This document shows, piece by piece, positions 1 through 9,417 of a stretch of 63,250 nt of DNA. The notes below the pieces were generated by a model. It had not been told where the DNA came from. It saw nothing but the letters and a program-made list of their open reading frames with translations, and made no database searches. Numbering within the stretch: position 1 is the first letter of the stretch; every line of letters begins with the position of its first letter. Location of the stretch: positions 1 to 63,250 of the forward strand of contig JAAERS010000406.1 of assembly GCA_024230095.1 (NCBI GenBank), in the 5' to 3' direction. Source of the DNA: Gammaproteobacteria bacterium (GTDB taxonomy: Bacteria > Pseudomonadota > Gammaproteobacteria > Pseudomonadales > Balneatricaceae). The translations under genes and the position numbers were made by a program.

Positions 1-762
1 CTCTTCGTCCTTACAAGGTAGGTGGCCCAACTTCTTGGTGATAATACCACCGATAGTGTCAAATTCATCTTCACTGAAGGTGGTCTCAAAATGCTCATTG
101 AAGTCATCCACGGGAGTCAGCGCTTTGACGATAAAGCCTTGGTCAGCAAAAGTTCGAATATTACTATCGTCTTCTTCAATATCGGTTTCGTCTTCAATTT
201 CACCGACTATCTGTTCCAACACATCTTCGATGGTCACCAAACCGGCAACACCACCATATTCATCCAAAACGATGGCCATATGATTGCGATTGGTGCGAAA
301 CTCATTAAGCAGTACTGACAAGCGTTTACTCTCCGGCACAAACACGGGCTTACGCAAGATTGACTGAATATCGGTTTCTTCTATTTTGCTGTCAAAGGCC
401 AAAGGCAGCAAATCCTTAGCCAACAATATGCCAACAATTTCATCTGGGTTTTCGCCCATTACTGGAAAGCGCGAGTGTGCCGTTTCTGTAATAGTTTGCA
501 TAAATTCAGCCGCACTCTGGTCGGCTTTAACGGTGGCCATTTGAGGCCGGGGAATCATGATGTCGCGCACTTGCATTTTCGACATCTGCATGGCGCCCTC
601 GATGGTATCTAAGGCTTCTTTATCAAGAATTTGGTCTTCTTCGGCTTGGCGAATCTGCTCCAATAGCTCTTCTGAGTTACTGGCCCGGTCGCTAAAGAAA
701 AGGGTGATACGTTGCAGCCAGGAGCGTTTTTCCTGACTGTTGGTCGACTGGTCGTCGTTCAT
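1..762 (-). CDS. corC: CorC/YbeX-type CBS-domain transporter-associated protein, truncated by window edge
   Basis: Reading the minus strand from ATG at 762 gives an open frame of 254 codons that runs off the left edge, so the C-terminus is missing (the family is usually about 280-300 residues). It starts MNDDQSTNSQEKRSWLQRI. A CBS-domain pair is visible, with the family segments RDIMIPRPQM and DEYGGVAGLVTIEDVLEQIV, then the start of the CorC/HlyC C-terminal domain (DEFDTIGGII). CorC proteins are linked to Mg/Co efflux or membrane integrity. It lies just downstream of ybeY in the conserved miaB-phoH-ybeY-corC order, which supports the identity. There is no N-terminal membrane domain, so this is the soluble YbeX form. 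Confidence 0.93.
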   Translation of the reverse strand, partial: MNDDQSTNSQEKRSWLQRITLFFSDRASNSEELLEQIRQAEEDQILDKEALDTIEGAMQMSKMQVRDIMIPRPQMATVKADQSAAEFMQTITETAHSRFPVMGENPDEIVGILLAKDLLPLAFDSKIEETDIQSILRKPVFVPESKRLSVLLNEFRTNRNHMAIVLDEYGGVAGLVTIEDVLEQIVGEIEDETDIEEDDSNIRTFADQGFIVKALTPVDDFNEHFETTFSEDEFDTIGGIITKKLGHLPCKDEE

Positions 763-855
763 GTAAATTCCTATCTGCCTTTAACCAAAGTACCAAATTG
801 GCACACACTAAATTCTTGTTAAAGGATGTTGATGCCTATGAATTCATTTATACCC

Positions 856-1335
856 CTAACAATAGGGATTAGCAATGCCCATGGCAGCCAATAAAGCAAT
901 TTCCAAGCCTTCCATTTGCTCAGCTTCATCATCTTCTATATGGTCATAACCCTGCAAATGCAAGCAACCGTGAATCACCAAATGAGCCCAGTGTTCCATT
1001 GCCTCTTTATTTTGTTGGAGCGCTTCACGCTTCACTATGGCTGCATTAATCACCAAGTCTCCCAAGTAGCCCATACCCCCGGCCTCTTCAATCAATTCAG
1101 GTATAGAAAATTCAGCTTCAAATTCATCCATTTGTGCTGGAAAAGAAAGAACATTGGTAGGTTGATTTTTGCCACGATAATCAGCGTTGAGCTGCTGACT
1201 CTCGGCATCATCGACCAAGCGTATGGTAATATCAGACTGCGTTGTTTGCCCTTCAGAGGCCAAACTCACCCATTGTTGAAATTGCTCATGGCTGGGTAGG
1301 TCTTGCTCCTGGGTGGCAATTTGCAAATCGATCAT
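856..1335 (-). CDS. ybeY: Endoribonuclease YbeY (16S rRNA maturation)
   Basis: A 159-residue protein of normal family length. The zinc-binding signature HGCLHLQGYDH is present, with His122, His126 and His132 as metal ligands. YbeY is a metal-dependent RNase that acts in 16S rRNA 3'-end maturation and ribosome quality control. The start codon at 1335 overlaps the end of the phoH-like gene by 4 bases, so the two are translationally coupled, and corC follows after a 93-base gap. The start begins MIDLQIATQEQ. This gene set is typical of Gammaproteobacteria. Confidence 0.95.
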   Translation of the reverse strand: MIDLQIATQEQDLPSHEQFQQWVSLASEGQTTQSDITIRLVDDAESQQLNADYRGKNQPTNVLSFPAQMDEFEAEFSIPELIEEAGGMGYLGDLVINAAIVKREALQQNKEAMEHWAHLVIHGCLHLQGYDHIEDDEAEQMEGLEIALLAAMGIANPYC

Positions 1336-2405
1336 GAATTCGTATCTTGCGCATTCTTTTGCTCATAAGACTCATAAGCATCAACAATACGCTGTACCAA
1401 AGGGTGGCGCACCACGTCGGCAGAATTGAAATAAGTAAAGCCAATATCATCCACACCTTGCAATACCTGCATAGCGTGCTTTAGACCTGAATGAGTGCCA
1501 CGTGGTAGGTCAATTTGTGTCACATCACCAGTAATCACCGCTGTGGATCCAAAACCAATACGGGTTAGGAACATCTTCATTTGTTCACGGGTTGTATTTT
1601 GGCTTTCATCCAGAATTACGTAAGAACCATTCAAGGTACGACCACGCATATAGGCTAGTGGTGCAACTTCAATGACATTCTTTTCAATCAAGCGGCCGAC
1701 CACTTCAAAGCCCAGCATCTCATACAAGGCATCGTACAAGGGGCGCAAATAGGGATCAATTTTTTGTGCCAGATCACCAGGTAAGAAACCCAATTTCTCA
1801 CCTGCTTCGACTGCTGGGCGTACAAGCAATATACGACGCACCTCTTCCCGCTCTAGCGCTTCTACGGCACAAGCCACGGCAAGATAAGTTTTACCCGTAC
1901 CAGCGGGACCAATGCCAAAATTGATGTCTTTTTGACGAATCGAACGCACGTATTCCTGCTGCATATTGCCACGCGGCTTAATCGTCGCGCGCTTAGTACG
2001 AATACTTAAGCCAGCGGCTTGTGGTTCATTAGCTTTTTTAACACTGGTGGGCGTGGATGGGGTTTCTTCTTGCATAGTCTGTTTAGCTTCCACAAGTACA
2101 AGATGTACTCGCTCTGGTGTGATTTCTTGATTTTGTTGAGCGTCTCGATATAACTGTTGCAACACTCGCTCTACAGCACGTGCAGCCAGTATGTCACCCG
2201 CCACAAAAAAACGATTACCGCGGTTGCTTATCTGCACCTGAAAACGGTTTTCAATTAACTTTAAATTATCGTTCAGATAACCTTGTACATTAGCAAGGTG
2301 TTGAGGATTGTCTGGTAATAAGCAGAAATTGAGCCCAGACTCCTCTTGAGGAGCCGAGTTAGGATCAGTTAGACCATCTATGGATGGCTGTTTGGAAGTG
2401 GCCAA
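1332..2405 (-). CDS. ybeZ: PhoH-like ATPase (YbeZ)
   Basis: A 357-residue P-loop ATPase. The Walker A motif GPAGTGKT is at residues 166-173, and an acidic Walker B-like segment VILDESQNT follows. The N-terminal region of about 130 residues, before the ATPase core, fits the KH-like module of YbeZ/PhoH proteins. In enterobacteria YbeZ partners YbeY in rRNA processing, and the genes overlap here too. It starts at ATG 2405, 42 bases after the miaB stop. The call is secure; the biochemical role of the family is less well defined. Confidence 0.93.
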   Translation of the reverse strand: MATSKQPSIDGLTDPNSAPQEESGLNFCLLPDNPQHLANVQGYLNDNLKLIENRFQVQISNRGNRFFVAGDILAARAVERVLQQLYRDAQQNQEITPERVHLVLVEAKQTMQEETPSTPTSVKKANEPQAAGLSIRTKRATIKPRGNMQQEYVRSIRQKDINFGIGPAGTGKTYLAVACAVEALEREEVRRILLVRPAVEAGEKLGFLPGDLAQKIDPYLRPLYDALYEMLGFEVVGRLIEKNVIEVAPLAYMRGRTLNGSYVILDESQNTTREQMKMFLTRIGFGSTAVITGDVTQIDLPRGTHSGLKHAMQVLQGVDDIGFTYFNSADVVRHPLVQRIVDAYESYEQKNAQDTNS

Positions 2406-2447
2406 ATTTAGGTTGCCTTAGTTTTGTGTGTGTAACCAGTCATACTG

Positions 2448-3821
2448 CTATTGCACCACGACTGAGGCAATGGGTGCAACCCCATGTAGCTCAGAAGTTA
2501 CTAATTCTCCGCGTAAAGAATGAGGAAATGCCTCGAGTATGCGCACTTGAGCAAATTTACCTATCAGGTCCACTTCATCACAAGCGAAGTTGACCACTCG
2601 GTTATTTTCCGTACGCCCTGACAGCTTTCCAGGATCTTTTTTAGAAAAACCACTCACTAATACCCATTGCAAACTACCTTCCATAGCACGACTGATATCA
2701 AAGGCTTGCTGGTCGATACGGCGCTGCAAAATATTCAAGCGCAACTTTTTGTCTTCCAACGTGGTGGTGTCTGGCAGGTCCGTAGCGGGGGTACCTGGGC
2801 GTGGGCTATAAATAAAGCTAAAAGACATATCAAAGCCAATGTCGCCGATCAAATCCATGGTGGCTTGAAAATCAGCCTCCGTTTCTCCTGGAAAGCCAAT
2901 GATGAAGTCAGAAGAAAAACAAATATCTGGACGCAATTTACGAATACGCCTCAGCTTGGACTTGTATTCCAAGCAGGTATGACCACGTTTCATGGCCATA
3001 AGAATCTTGTCTGAACCGGATTGCACAGGCAGGTGTAGGTGACTTACAAGCTCAGGCACTTGGGCATACGCATTAATCAAACTATCCGTAAATTCCACCG
3101 GATGGCTAGTTGTAAACCGAATACGGTCAATACCATCAACAGCCGCGACAAGAGTGATCAATTCAGCTAAATCAACCACATCACCGTCGTCGCTATCGCC
3201 TTGGTAGGCGTTAACATTTTGACCCAACAAATTAACTTCACGCACCCCCTGTTCAGCTAGCTGGTTTACTTCCAACAAGACATCCGCTAACGGGCGGCTA
3301 ACCTCTTCACCACGGGTATAAGGTACCACACAGAAGGTACAGTACTTACTACAGCCTTCCATAATGGAAACAAAAGCCTCTGCGCCTTCTACCTTGGGTG
3401 CAGGTAAACGATCAAATTTCTCTATTTCTGGGAAACTCACGTCCACAATACCCACGGCACCAGCATCGGTAGCCTCAATCATTTCAGGCAAACGGTGCAA
3501 TGTTTGTGGACCAAAAATCATATCAACGAAGGGCGCACGCTTCTGAATAGCCTGACCTTCTTGACTCGCAACACAACCACCAACGCCAATTTTTAAGCTG
3601 GGATTAGCTTCTTTAAGCTTGCGCCAACGGCCTAATTGATGAAACACCTTATCTTGGGCTTTTTCACGAATTGAGCAGGTATTGAGCAACAAAATATCGG
3701 CCTCTTCTGGCGTATCTGTTAGCTCCATTTCATGGCTTTCACCCAACAAATCGGCCATACGCGAAGAATCATATTCATTCATCTGACAACCATGGGTTTT
3801 GATAAAGAGTTTTTTGCTCAT
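2448..3821 (-). CDS. miaB: tRNA-2-methylthio-N6-isopentenyladenosine synthase MiaB
   Basis: A 457-residue radical SAM methylthiotransferase. N-terminal UPF0004 cysteines at 12, 49 and 83 bind the auxiliary [4Fe-4S] cluster. The radical-SAM motif CSKYCTFC holds Cys157, Cys161 and Cys164. A C-terminal TRAM-like domain follows ([20 protein letters not shown]). It methylthiolates isopentenyl-A37 in tRNAs that read UNN codons. The length and the opening [18 protein letters not shown] are typical. As first gene of the minus-strand housekeeping set, its promoter should lie in 3822-3907. Confidence 0.97.
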   Translation of the reverse strand: MSKKLFIKTHGCQMNEYDSSRMADLLGESHEMELTDTPEEADILLLNTCSIREKAQDKVFHQLGRWRKLKEANPSLKIGVGGCVASQEGQAIQKRAPFVDMIFGPQTLHRLPEMIEATDAGAVGIVDVSFPEIEKFDRLPAPKVEGAEAFVSIMEGCSKYCTFCVVPYTRGEEVSRPLADVLLEVNQLAEQGVREVNLLGQNVNAYQGDSDDGDVVDLAELITLVAAVDGIDRIRFTTSHPVEFTDSLINAYAQVPELVSHLHLPVQSGSDKILMAMKRGHTCLEYKSKLRRIRKLRPDICFSSDFIIGFPGETEADFQATMDLIGDIGFDMSFSFIYSPRPGTPATDLPDTTTLEDKKLRLNILQRRIDQQAFDISRAMEGSLQWVLVSGFSKKDPGKLSGRTENNRVVNFACDEVDLIGKFAQVRILEAFPHSLRGELVTSELHGVAPIASVVVQ

Positions 3822-3907
3822 TGGCTCACCTGTATTTTGGACGCCGCATTATACATCAAGGACACCATTTCAGGGAATTGCTGCATCATCAAAACAAGCC
3901 TAACAAT

Positions 3908-4867
3908 CTAAAGATATAAACCAGTCAGCCACAAGCTGGCATTAATACTGAAAAAAGCAGCGATAGTAGTAGGAACCACTATCGCGGCCGCCTCACTGCC
4001 TAGCCCAAAACGGGTAGCAATAATAGGAAAGATACCAAACATGGGGGCACTGGCACTGACAATACCTATGGACATCATCACCGGATCAATACCTCCAACC
4101 AATAAAAAACCAGCTGTCACCAACAGCGGGTGCAAGATAAGTTTCGCCGGCATCACCGTTAACAACGGTTTGCGCATAGTGCCAAGCGGCACGCCAACTA
4201 ACATACCACCCAAAGCAACCAAAGCAACCCCGCTCACCGTAACCGCCAGCATATCCACCACCCGAGTAAATACCACAGGTAACGGCATGTTTAACAAGGA
4301 AGCCAATGCGCCCGCCACTATAGCAATCAAAATGGGATTCTTCACTAGCGGTTTAAAGCTATCCAACACTCGCTCCGACCAGGGCTTGTGCTCCTGACCA
4401 CTAGACTCTGCCAAGAACAGACTCAAGGGAAGTATTACAAAAGTCTCTACCATCAACATTAAGGCCACAGGCACAGCCGTTTTTTCGGCACCGTATAGCA
4501 GGATCAAAATAGGCAAACTCACCATCAAGGTATTGGAGAAACTACTACCCAAAGCCCACATGGCACAGCGCTTTCCGTCTTCCATGAACAGCCAACGACC
4601 AAAGGCATATACCAAGCAAAACGAAGCCAATGAGCCAGCCCCATAGGCCAGAAAATAGTCTGCCTGAAACAGCTCTGTCATAGGCTTGCTGCTGACTGAC
4701 CGAAACAACAAAGCCGGTAACGCAAAATAAATGGCAAAAGCCGCTAACGCTTTATTGGCATCGCCAGGAAGGAAGGATTTTTTGGTTGCCCAAAACCCCA
4801 AAGCGATAAGCAAAAAAATAGGGAGCGTGATACCCAAGATGTGCAGCAAGCCTGCCATAAAATCCAC
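3908..4867 (-). CDS. AEC-family (auxin efflux carrier-like) transporter
   Basis: A 319-residue integral membrane protein with about ten hydrophobic segments and the repeated Mem_trans organisation. It opens with MDFMAGLLHILGITLPIFLL, and NPILIAIVAGALASLLNMP sits mid-protein. Family members export or import small organic acids such as malate and malonate, or amino acid derivatives. The substrate cannot be read from sequence. It shares a strand with the neighbours but has its own spacing: 86 bases from miaB on one side and a short hypothetical ORF on the other. Confidence 0.85.
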   Translation of the reverse strand: MDFMAGLLHILGITLPIFLLIALGFWATKKSFLPGDANKALAAFAIYFALPALLFRSVSSKPMTELFQADYFLAYGAGSLASFCLVYAFGRWLFMEDGKRCAMWALGSSFSNTLMVSLPILILLYGAEKTAVPVALMLMVETFVILPLSLFLAESSGQEHKPWSERVLDSFKPLVKNPILIAIVAGALASLLNMPLPVVFTRVVDMLAVTVSGVALVALGGMLVGVPLGTMRKPLLTVMPAKLILHPLLVTAGFLLVGGIDPVMMSIGIVSASAPMFGIFPIIATRFGLGSEAAAIVVPTTIAAFFSINASLWLTGLYL

Positions 4868-4958
4868 AACTTAAAATTAGTTAACTTGTGAATTATTGCA
4901 CAAGCTAGCAGCGATAAACAACAATTAAGCCCAGCCCATACCCAATCAAGCATCAGCA

Positions 4959-5147
4959 TTACCAACGAGCTGGCTGGATAGCAATTGGCAACCAACCAAT
5001 AATCACAGAGGCGCTATTTAGTGCATCTATAACATATGGATAGTGGAAGTTGAACTGCCAAAAAACAGCCCACAGCCACAACAAACCAGCACTTATACCT
5101 GCAACTAGCAACAACCATTGTGAGAGACGAGCAGGCATAGGAGGCAT
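4959..5147 (-). CDS. Possible small two-helix membrane protein, unrecognised
   Basis: A 62-residue frame starting MPPMPARLSQWLLLVAGIS. It has two hydrophobic stretches (about residues 9-28 and 36-55), consistent with a small membrane protein. I do not recognise a family. The upstream sequence has only a weak ribosome-binding site (GGATAAG next to the ATG). It occupies the 4868-5299 gap between the AEC transporter and the flavoprotein gene, where I see nothing else. It could be spurious. Confidence 0.35.
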   Translation of the reverse strand: MPPMPARLSQWLLLVAGISAGLLWLWAVFWQFNFHYPYVIDALNSASVIIGWLPIAIQPARW

Positions 5148-5299
5148 TCTTATCCATTAATAACAGTTCCCTATATATCGTCCAAAAAAGCAAAATATTT
5201 AGTCGCCTGCCATGATTTCAATATCTAGCCAAACACGTACACCCATCAATAAAACAGCAACAGAAAACAAACTGCTCATCACGCTCAACTATGCTTTAC

Positions 5300-7240
5300 C
5301 TAGATTGCCACACCCACTTGCAGCCCCTCTAAAATGGCTTCCTCCGCTGTTCTCGGTGTTAAACAGTCACCAATGCGCACTGCCTGATCATCATGGTCCG
5401 CAAAAGGGTCATAGGATTCATGCCCCATGCACAGTATCAAACCATCTACATGGGTCACAGTGCGAGCACTGTCATTCCCAGTATGTTGTCCATAGACCGT
5501 ATTATCATCATAGCCAAACAGGCGGAAATGAGGAATCATAATCACTTGCAGCTCGTACAAGCGGGCCACACTGGTATCTCTCACATAAGACTGCAACATA
5601 TGACCCGCACTAAGCCCATTGGTGACCAAGGTCACCTGATAACCCTCTCGTGCTAAAAGTTCTGCCACCCCCAAACCAACCCAATCACCTCGCCAGTCGG
5701 CCACCACTAAGTGCTGCCCCGAGGGCCTTTCACCTTGCAATACCTGCCACGCATTGTTCACCTGCAAATCACCCATGGCCTGCAAAACTGGCATAAAGGG
5801 ACGCGCCCCCGTTGCCACTAATACATCATCGCCCTGCTGCTGCCATTGTCGAAACTGCTCACTGCTCACCGCTTGGTACATATGCAGTTTCACACCCGCT
5901 CGTTGCAGCTCCCGCTCAAAGTTGCCAATCAAACCGCCAAACTCACTGCGGTGTGGCAGTAGTTGCGCCAACCGCACTTGACCACCCAACTGACCCGTCT
6001 GCTCATAAAGATGCACCTGATGGCCACGCTGCGCTGCAGTCAAAGCCGCTTTCATGCCAGCAGGCCCAGCACCTATAACATGCACAATACGGGGTTGTTT
6101 GGTGACAGTTAACTGCCCATAGATAAGCTCACGACCAGATTGCGGGTACTGTATACAAGAAACTGGCAGGCCTTTATGAAAATGACCAATACAAGCCTGA
6201 TTGCAGGCAATGCAAGCTCTTACATCATCCAATGCTTGGCCCTGTGCCTTAAGGGGCATGAGTGGATCACAAATAAGAGCTCGAGTCATACCACAAGCAT
6301 CCATGGCACCAGCCTGCAATGCCATTTCGGCTTTTTGTGGCTGGTTCATGCGGCCTGCAACCAGCAATGGCACTTTAAGGTGCCGCTTCCAGTGGCTAGC
6401 CAGATTTTGCAGGTAGTCCTGTGCCACTGACATGGGTGGCACAATATGAGCTGCCCCCGCATAAGTATTAGACGTCCCTGCCGTCATACTGATGTAATCC
6501 AACTCGTCTTGTAACGCTTGCGCGGCCGACAAGGCTTCATCGGCTTGCAAACCACAAGCATCATATTCATCGCCACTGATACGCAAGCCCAGTGCGAAAT
6601 CTGGCCCACAAGCTTCACGCACAGCGGCCACAATTTGACGCAAAAACAAAGCTTTATCTGCACCATATTGATCAGTACGCTGATTCACCGCAGAGCTAAG
6701 AAACTGGGCGGGCAAATATCCATGGCTAGCCACCACTTCAACGCCATCTAAGCCCGCTTTTTGCATGCGCATAGCAGCCTCAGCATAACCTGTCACAACC
6801 TCTTGAATCAGGCTTACCGACATGGGCCGTGGCATTTGATAGAAGCGTTCATTCGGTACGGCCGAGGCCGAATAGGACACTGGCTGCAAGCCATCTTTGG
6901 TCTCCATGATTTCCCGCCCCGGGTGAAACAACTGGCCAACCACTTTGCAACCATGAGCATGGACCGCTTGGGCCAACTTGGCATAACCAGAAATACAAGC
7001 ATCATCGGTGGCCATCAATAGGTGAGAGGAATAACGTGCACTCTCATGCACGCCTGACACCTGCACAACGATTAGACCAACACCTCCAGCGGCTCTTGCT
7101 TCATGGTACGCAATAAGCGCCTCATTCACGAAGTCACTGGAAGGCAAGCAGGTATCATGGCCAGAAAAAAAAATACGGTTTTTAACCTGCACGGCTCCGA
7201 TTTGTAGAGGACTGAACAAATGCTGAAAATGTGCGGCCAT
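5300..7240 (-). CDS. NADH:flavin oxidoreductase / 2,4-dienoyl-CoA reductase-like iron-sulfur flavoprotein
   Basis: A 646-residue three-part enzyme. Residues 1-340 form an Old Yellow Enzyme TIM barrel that binds FMN (FHPGRE at 106-110, SHGYLPAQFLS near 172-182). A [4Fe-4S] site follows, with Cys343, Cys346, Cys350 and Cys362. An FAD/NAD(P) Rossmann module begins at GAGPAG (390-395). This architecture is shared by 2,4-dienoyl-CoA reductase, trimethylamine dehydrogenase and related N-demethylases. The substrate is unknown; at the dienoyl-CoA reductase Tyr/His region I cannot decide between subfamilies. It starts at ATG 7240 and lies downstream of the sulfatase-like gene on the same strand, with a 144-base gap. 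Confidence 0.85.
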   Translation of the reverse strand: MAAHFQHLFSPLQIGAVQVKNRIFFSGHDTCLPSSDFVNEALIAYHEARAAGGVGLIVVQVSGVHESARYSSHLLMATDDACISGYAKLAQAVHAHGCKVVGQLFHPGREIMETKDGLQPVSYSASAVPNERFYQMPRPMSVSLIQEVVTGYAEAAMRMQKAGLDGVEVVASHGYLPAQFLSSAVNQRTDQYGADKALFLRQIVAAVREACGPDFALGLRISGDEYDACGLQADEALSAAQALQDELDYISMTAGTSNTYAGAAHIVPPMSVAQDYLQNLASHWKRHLKVPLLVAGRMNQPQKAEMALQAGAMDACGMTRALICDPLMPLKAQGQALDDVRACIACNQACIGHFHKGLPVSCIQYPQSGRELIYGQLTVTKQPRIVHVIGAGPAGMKAALTAAQRGHQVHLYEQTGQLGGQVRLAQLLPHRSEFGGLIGNFERELQRAGVKLHMYQAVSSEQFRQWQQQGDDVLVATGARPFMPVLQAMGDLQVNNAWQVLQGERPSGQHLVVADWRGDWVGLGVAELLAREGYQVTLVTNGLSAGHMLQSYVRDTSVARLYELQVIMIPHFRLFGYDDNTVYGQHTGNDSARTVTHVDGLILCMGHESYDPFADHDDQAVRIGDCLTPRTAEEAILEGLQVGVAI

Positions 7241-7340
7241 AATGTCATTTCCAAAGATTACTTACAAAGCCTCAAGCTAGCATGAGCCAGACTCTTTAGA
7301 CAAGACAATGACTGGCATATATTGACCACCTGTATAGAAC

Positions 7341-7356
7341 CTAGCCCTGAGGCTAG
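7341..7356. repeat. Hairpin CTAGCC-CTGA-GGCTAG after the sulfatase-like gene
   Basis: A perfect 6-bp stem with a 4-base loop, 29 bases past the sulfatase-like stop codon. No T-run follows on the minus strand, so it is not a convincing intrinsic terminator. It could stabilise a 3' end or be chance. Confidence 0.3.
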
Positions 7357-7384
7357 ACTCTAGCTGGCAGCAGGGCAGAAGCAA

Positions 7385-9022
7385 TCAACAAACACCCGTT
7401 TTGGCAGGGGGACGAATAGCAGCGGGCACCGCCTCTTGATCCCAGTAACCAATCAATATACCGCGCCGAGCTGAATCACCAATACGACTTGCCATGGTAT
7501 CATCAGCTACAGCAACTCGGTTTTTTAGACCTGCCGTCCAATCCAGCATCAACTCACTCAAATACCCACGCTGCACAGCGTAAGCAGGATCACGCCCCAA
7601 ATCAACCAGCTCCATGGGGTCTTCCTGTAAATCAAATAACATAGGCGCGAAACCCAAACAGTGAATGAATTTGTGGCGGCCATCAAAAATCATAGTTAAA
7701 CGCGCATTATACTGATCGCGACCCAGCTTTTTTTGGGCAAATTCCAGGGCGGCATAATCACATTCAGATACCACATAATCATAACCCTTAAAGTCGCCAC
7801 TGCGTAAAGCAGGCACCAAGGATTTACCCTCTAACCAATTCCACCGTGGTGTGCCGCCAGCCCAATCGACAAAGGTAGGCACCAAGTCAATGGCACACAC
7901 TAGCTCGTCACATTCAGTACCTCGGCGATCATCAGCCTCAGGACTTGGGTCCATAATAATCAAAGGTATACGGGAAACTGGGTCATGGAATAAATCCTTC
8001 TCAGCCAACCAGTGGTCACCGTAATAGTCACCATGATCCGACGTAACAACGATCAAGGTATTATCTGCTTGGCCAACGGACTGCAAATGCTGGAACAAAC
8101 GGCCCAAGTGATCATCCAACTCTTTTACCAAGCCATAGGTACCTGGCAAAGCATGGTTTCGATACTCATCAACAGCATAAGTTTTACTCTGATGGGTTTC
8201 AGTAAAGGCCTTGTAGACTGGATGGGGATCAACCAACTCTGTGTCTGATTTCATCACCGCCGGCAATTCAGCGCCCCTGTATAAATTATGATAAGGCGCC
8301 GGTGCCGCAATAGGCCAATGGGGTTTAATATAGGATAGATGCAAACACCAGTTATTTTCACCCAACTCAGAAATCATCTCCATCGCCCGATCAGTAGTAT
8401 AAGCTGTTTCTGAATGAGCCCGATCAACCCGGGCCGGCAAGTGAGCATATTTCAGATACATGCCATTGCGTATCACACCATTTTCATCCTCCATGGCATT
8501 CGCCCAAGTAACCCAAGGATTGTCACCGTCGTAACCCAAACGGTTTAGATAATCAAAGTACGCGGGACGACTGGTATCATACCCGCCATCAACACCCAGA
8601 GTATGCAGGCCGTCATCGCGCTCACCTTTACCAAACCCGGCGTTGCCCAAGTAACTCCCCAGTTCAGAATCCGGATCCACAGCCAAGCGCTGCATACCCA
8701 TAGTATCCGGTCGCATGTGGGTCTTACCCATCAAATAGGTATCCACACCGGTATCGGCCATGTGGTCAGCCAGCGTCAATTCATCGACGCGGTTGGCCCA
8801 GCCATTCCAAGTAGCACCATGAGAACGAACGTGGCGGCCCGTATAAAAAGATGCCCGTGAATTACCACAACTGGTGCCCTGAATATAACAGCGGTTGAAC
8901 TTTACACCTCGCTGCGCTAAGCGGTCGATATTGGGTGTATCCACCACCTGATTGCCATAACAAGACAACGCATCCATGCGCATCTGATCAAGGATGATAA
9001 AGAGGACATTATTCTGTGACAT
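7385..9022 (-). CDS. Sulfatase / phosphonate monoester hydrolase-like enzyme with variant active-site motif
   Basis: The start is placed at ATG 9022 (MSQNNVLFIILDQMRMD), which has an AAAGGT ribosome-binding site. The frame extends 11 codons further upstream without support. The 545-residue protein is alkaline-phosphatase-superfamily: metal-binding Asp12 near the N-terminus, TSDHGDYYGDHWL later, and a C-terminal KFIHCLGFAPMLFDLQEDP like that of phosphonate monoester hydrolases. The nucleophile region reads Cys52-Gly-Asn-Ser-Arg56, followed by ASFYTGR. Sulfatases normally have Cys-X-Pro/Ala-X-Arg. There is no signal peptide, so it should act in the cytoplasm. It is divergent from the DeoR gene and may share its control. 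Confidence 0.85.
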   Translation of the reverse strand: MSQNNVLFIILDQMRMDALSCYGNQVVDTPNIDRLAQRGVKFNRCYIQGTSCGNSRASFYTGRHVRSHGATWNGWANRVDELTLADHMADTGVDTYLMGKTHMRPDTMGMQRLAVDPDSELGSYLGNAGFGKGERDDGLHTLGVDGGYDTSRPAYFDYLNRLGYDGDNPWVTWANAMEDENGVIRNGMYLKYAHLPARVDRAHSETAYTTDRAMEMISELGENNWCLHLSYIKPHWPIAAPAPYHNLYRGAELPAVMKSDTELVDPHPVYKAFTETHQSKTYAVDEYRNHALPGTYGLVKELDDHLGRLFQHLQSVGQADNTLIVVTSDHGDYYGDHWLAEKDLFHDPVSRIPLIIMDPSPEADDRRGTECDELVCAIDLVPTFVDWAGGTPRWNWLEGKSLVPALRSGDFKGYDYVVSECDYAALEFAQKKLGRDQYNARLTMIFDGRHKFIHCLGFAPMLFDLQEDPMELVDLGRDPAYAVQRGYLSELMLDWTAGLKNRVAVADDTMASRIGDSARRGILIGYWDQEAVPAAIRPPAKTGVC

Positions 9023-9066
9023 GACGCTGACCTTTACTATTGATTGACCGCACACAATCGAAGTTG

Positions 9067-9080
9067 ATTAACACGTTAAT
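9067..9080. promoter_or_regulatory. Palindrome ATTAAC-AC-GTTAAT upstream of the sulfatase-like gene
   Basis: Perfect 6-bp arms around a 2-base centre, ending 45 bases upstream of the ATG at 9022. The position suits a repressor operator or promoter-overlapping site for the sulfatase-like gene. The protein that binds it is unknown. Confidence 0.4.
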
Positions 9081-9385
9081 TACTCCAGCATACCGAGCCT
9101 ACACCTTAAAATGCAAGCCATATCCAGCTAGAGTGACAAGTTGAATGAACACAAATCAGACCCACAACCAAAGCCTCTCGATAGCTATCCTGAGTATGCC
9201 ATTTTCGCAGTCTAGTATATTTTTAATCTACAGTGCCAGTGAGCACAGCCCGAAAGCCGCCCTTAACAACATCCATAGCACTCAATTACTCTGTTAAAGG
9301 GATGCTTGAAAATAGTCATAAAAAGCTAACAGACGCTTTACATGGTCTCGTTTGTCTTTCCAAATTCATAAAATTAGCGTAAAAT

Positions 9386-9409
9386 TTTCGTTTTAAAGAA
9401 TAAACGAAA
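9386..9409. promoter_or_regulatory. Inverted repeat TTTCGTTT...AAACGAAA, probable autoregulatory operator of the DeoR protein
   Basis: Two perfect 8-bp arms separated by 8 bases, ending 8 bases before the regulator ATG. The TTTCGTTT element resembles the TTTCRTTT repeats recognised by AgaR-type DeoR-family regulators. A degenerate version recurs before the TRAP genes (10242-10286), which supports a common regulator. The element overlaps the ribosome-binding-site region. Confidence 0.55.
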
Positions 9410-9417
9410 GGTTTTAT

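Larger units (their letters stand above)
9023..9417. promoter_or_regulatory. Divergent intergenic region between sulfatase-like and deoR-type genes
   Basis: This 395-base gene-free stretch holds the promoters of two divergent genes. I see a palindrome at 9067-9080 near the sulfatase-like start and a DeoR/AgaR-like site at 9386-9409 just before the regulator. A further TCTCGTTTGTCTTTC lies at 9346-9360, resembling the same TTTCGTTT repeat. I found no convincing ORF or RNA here. Confidence 0.6.
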
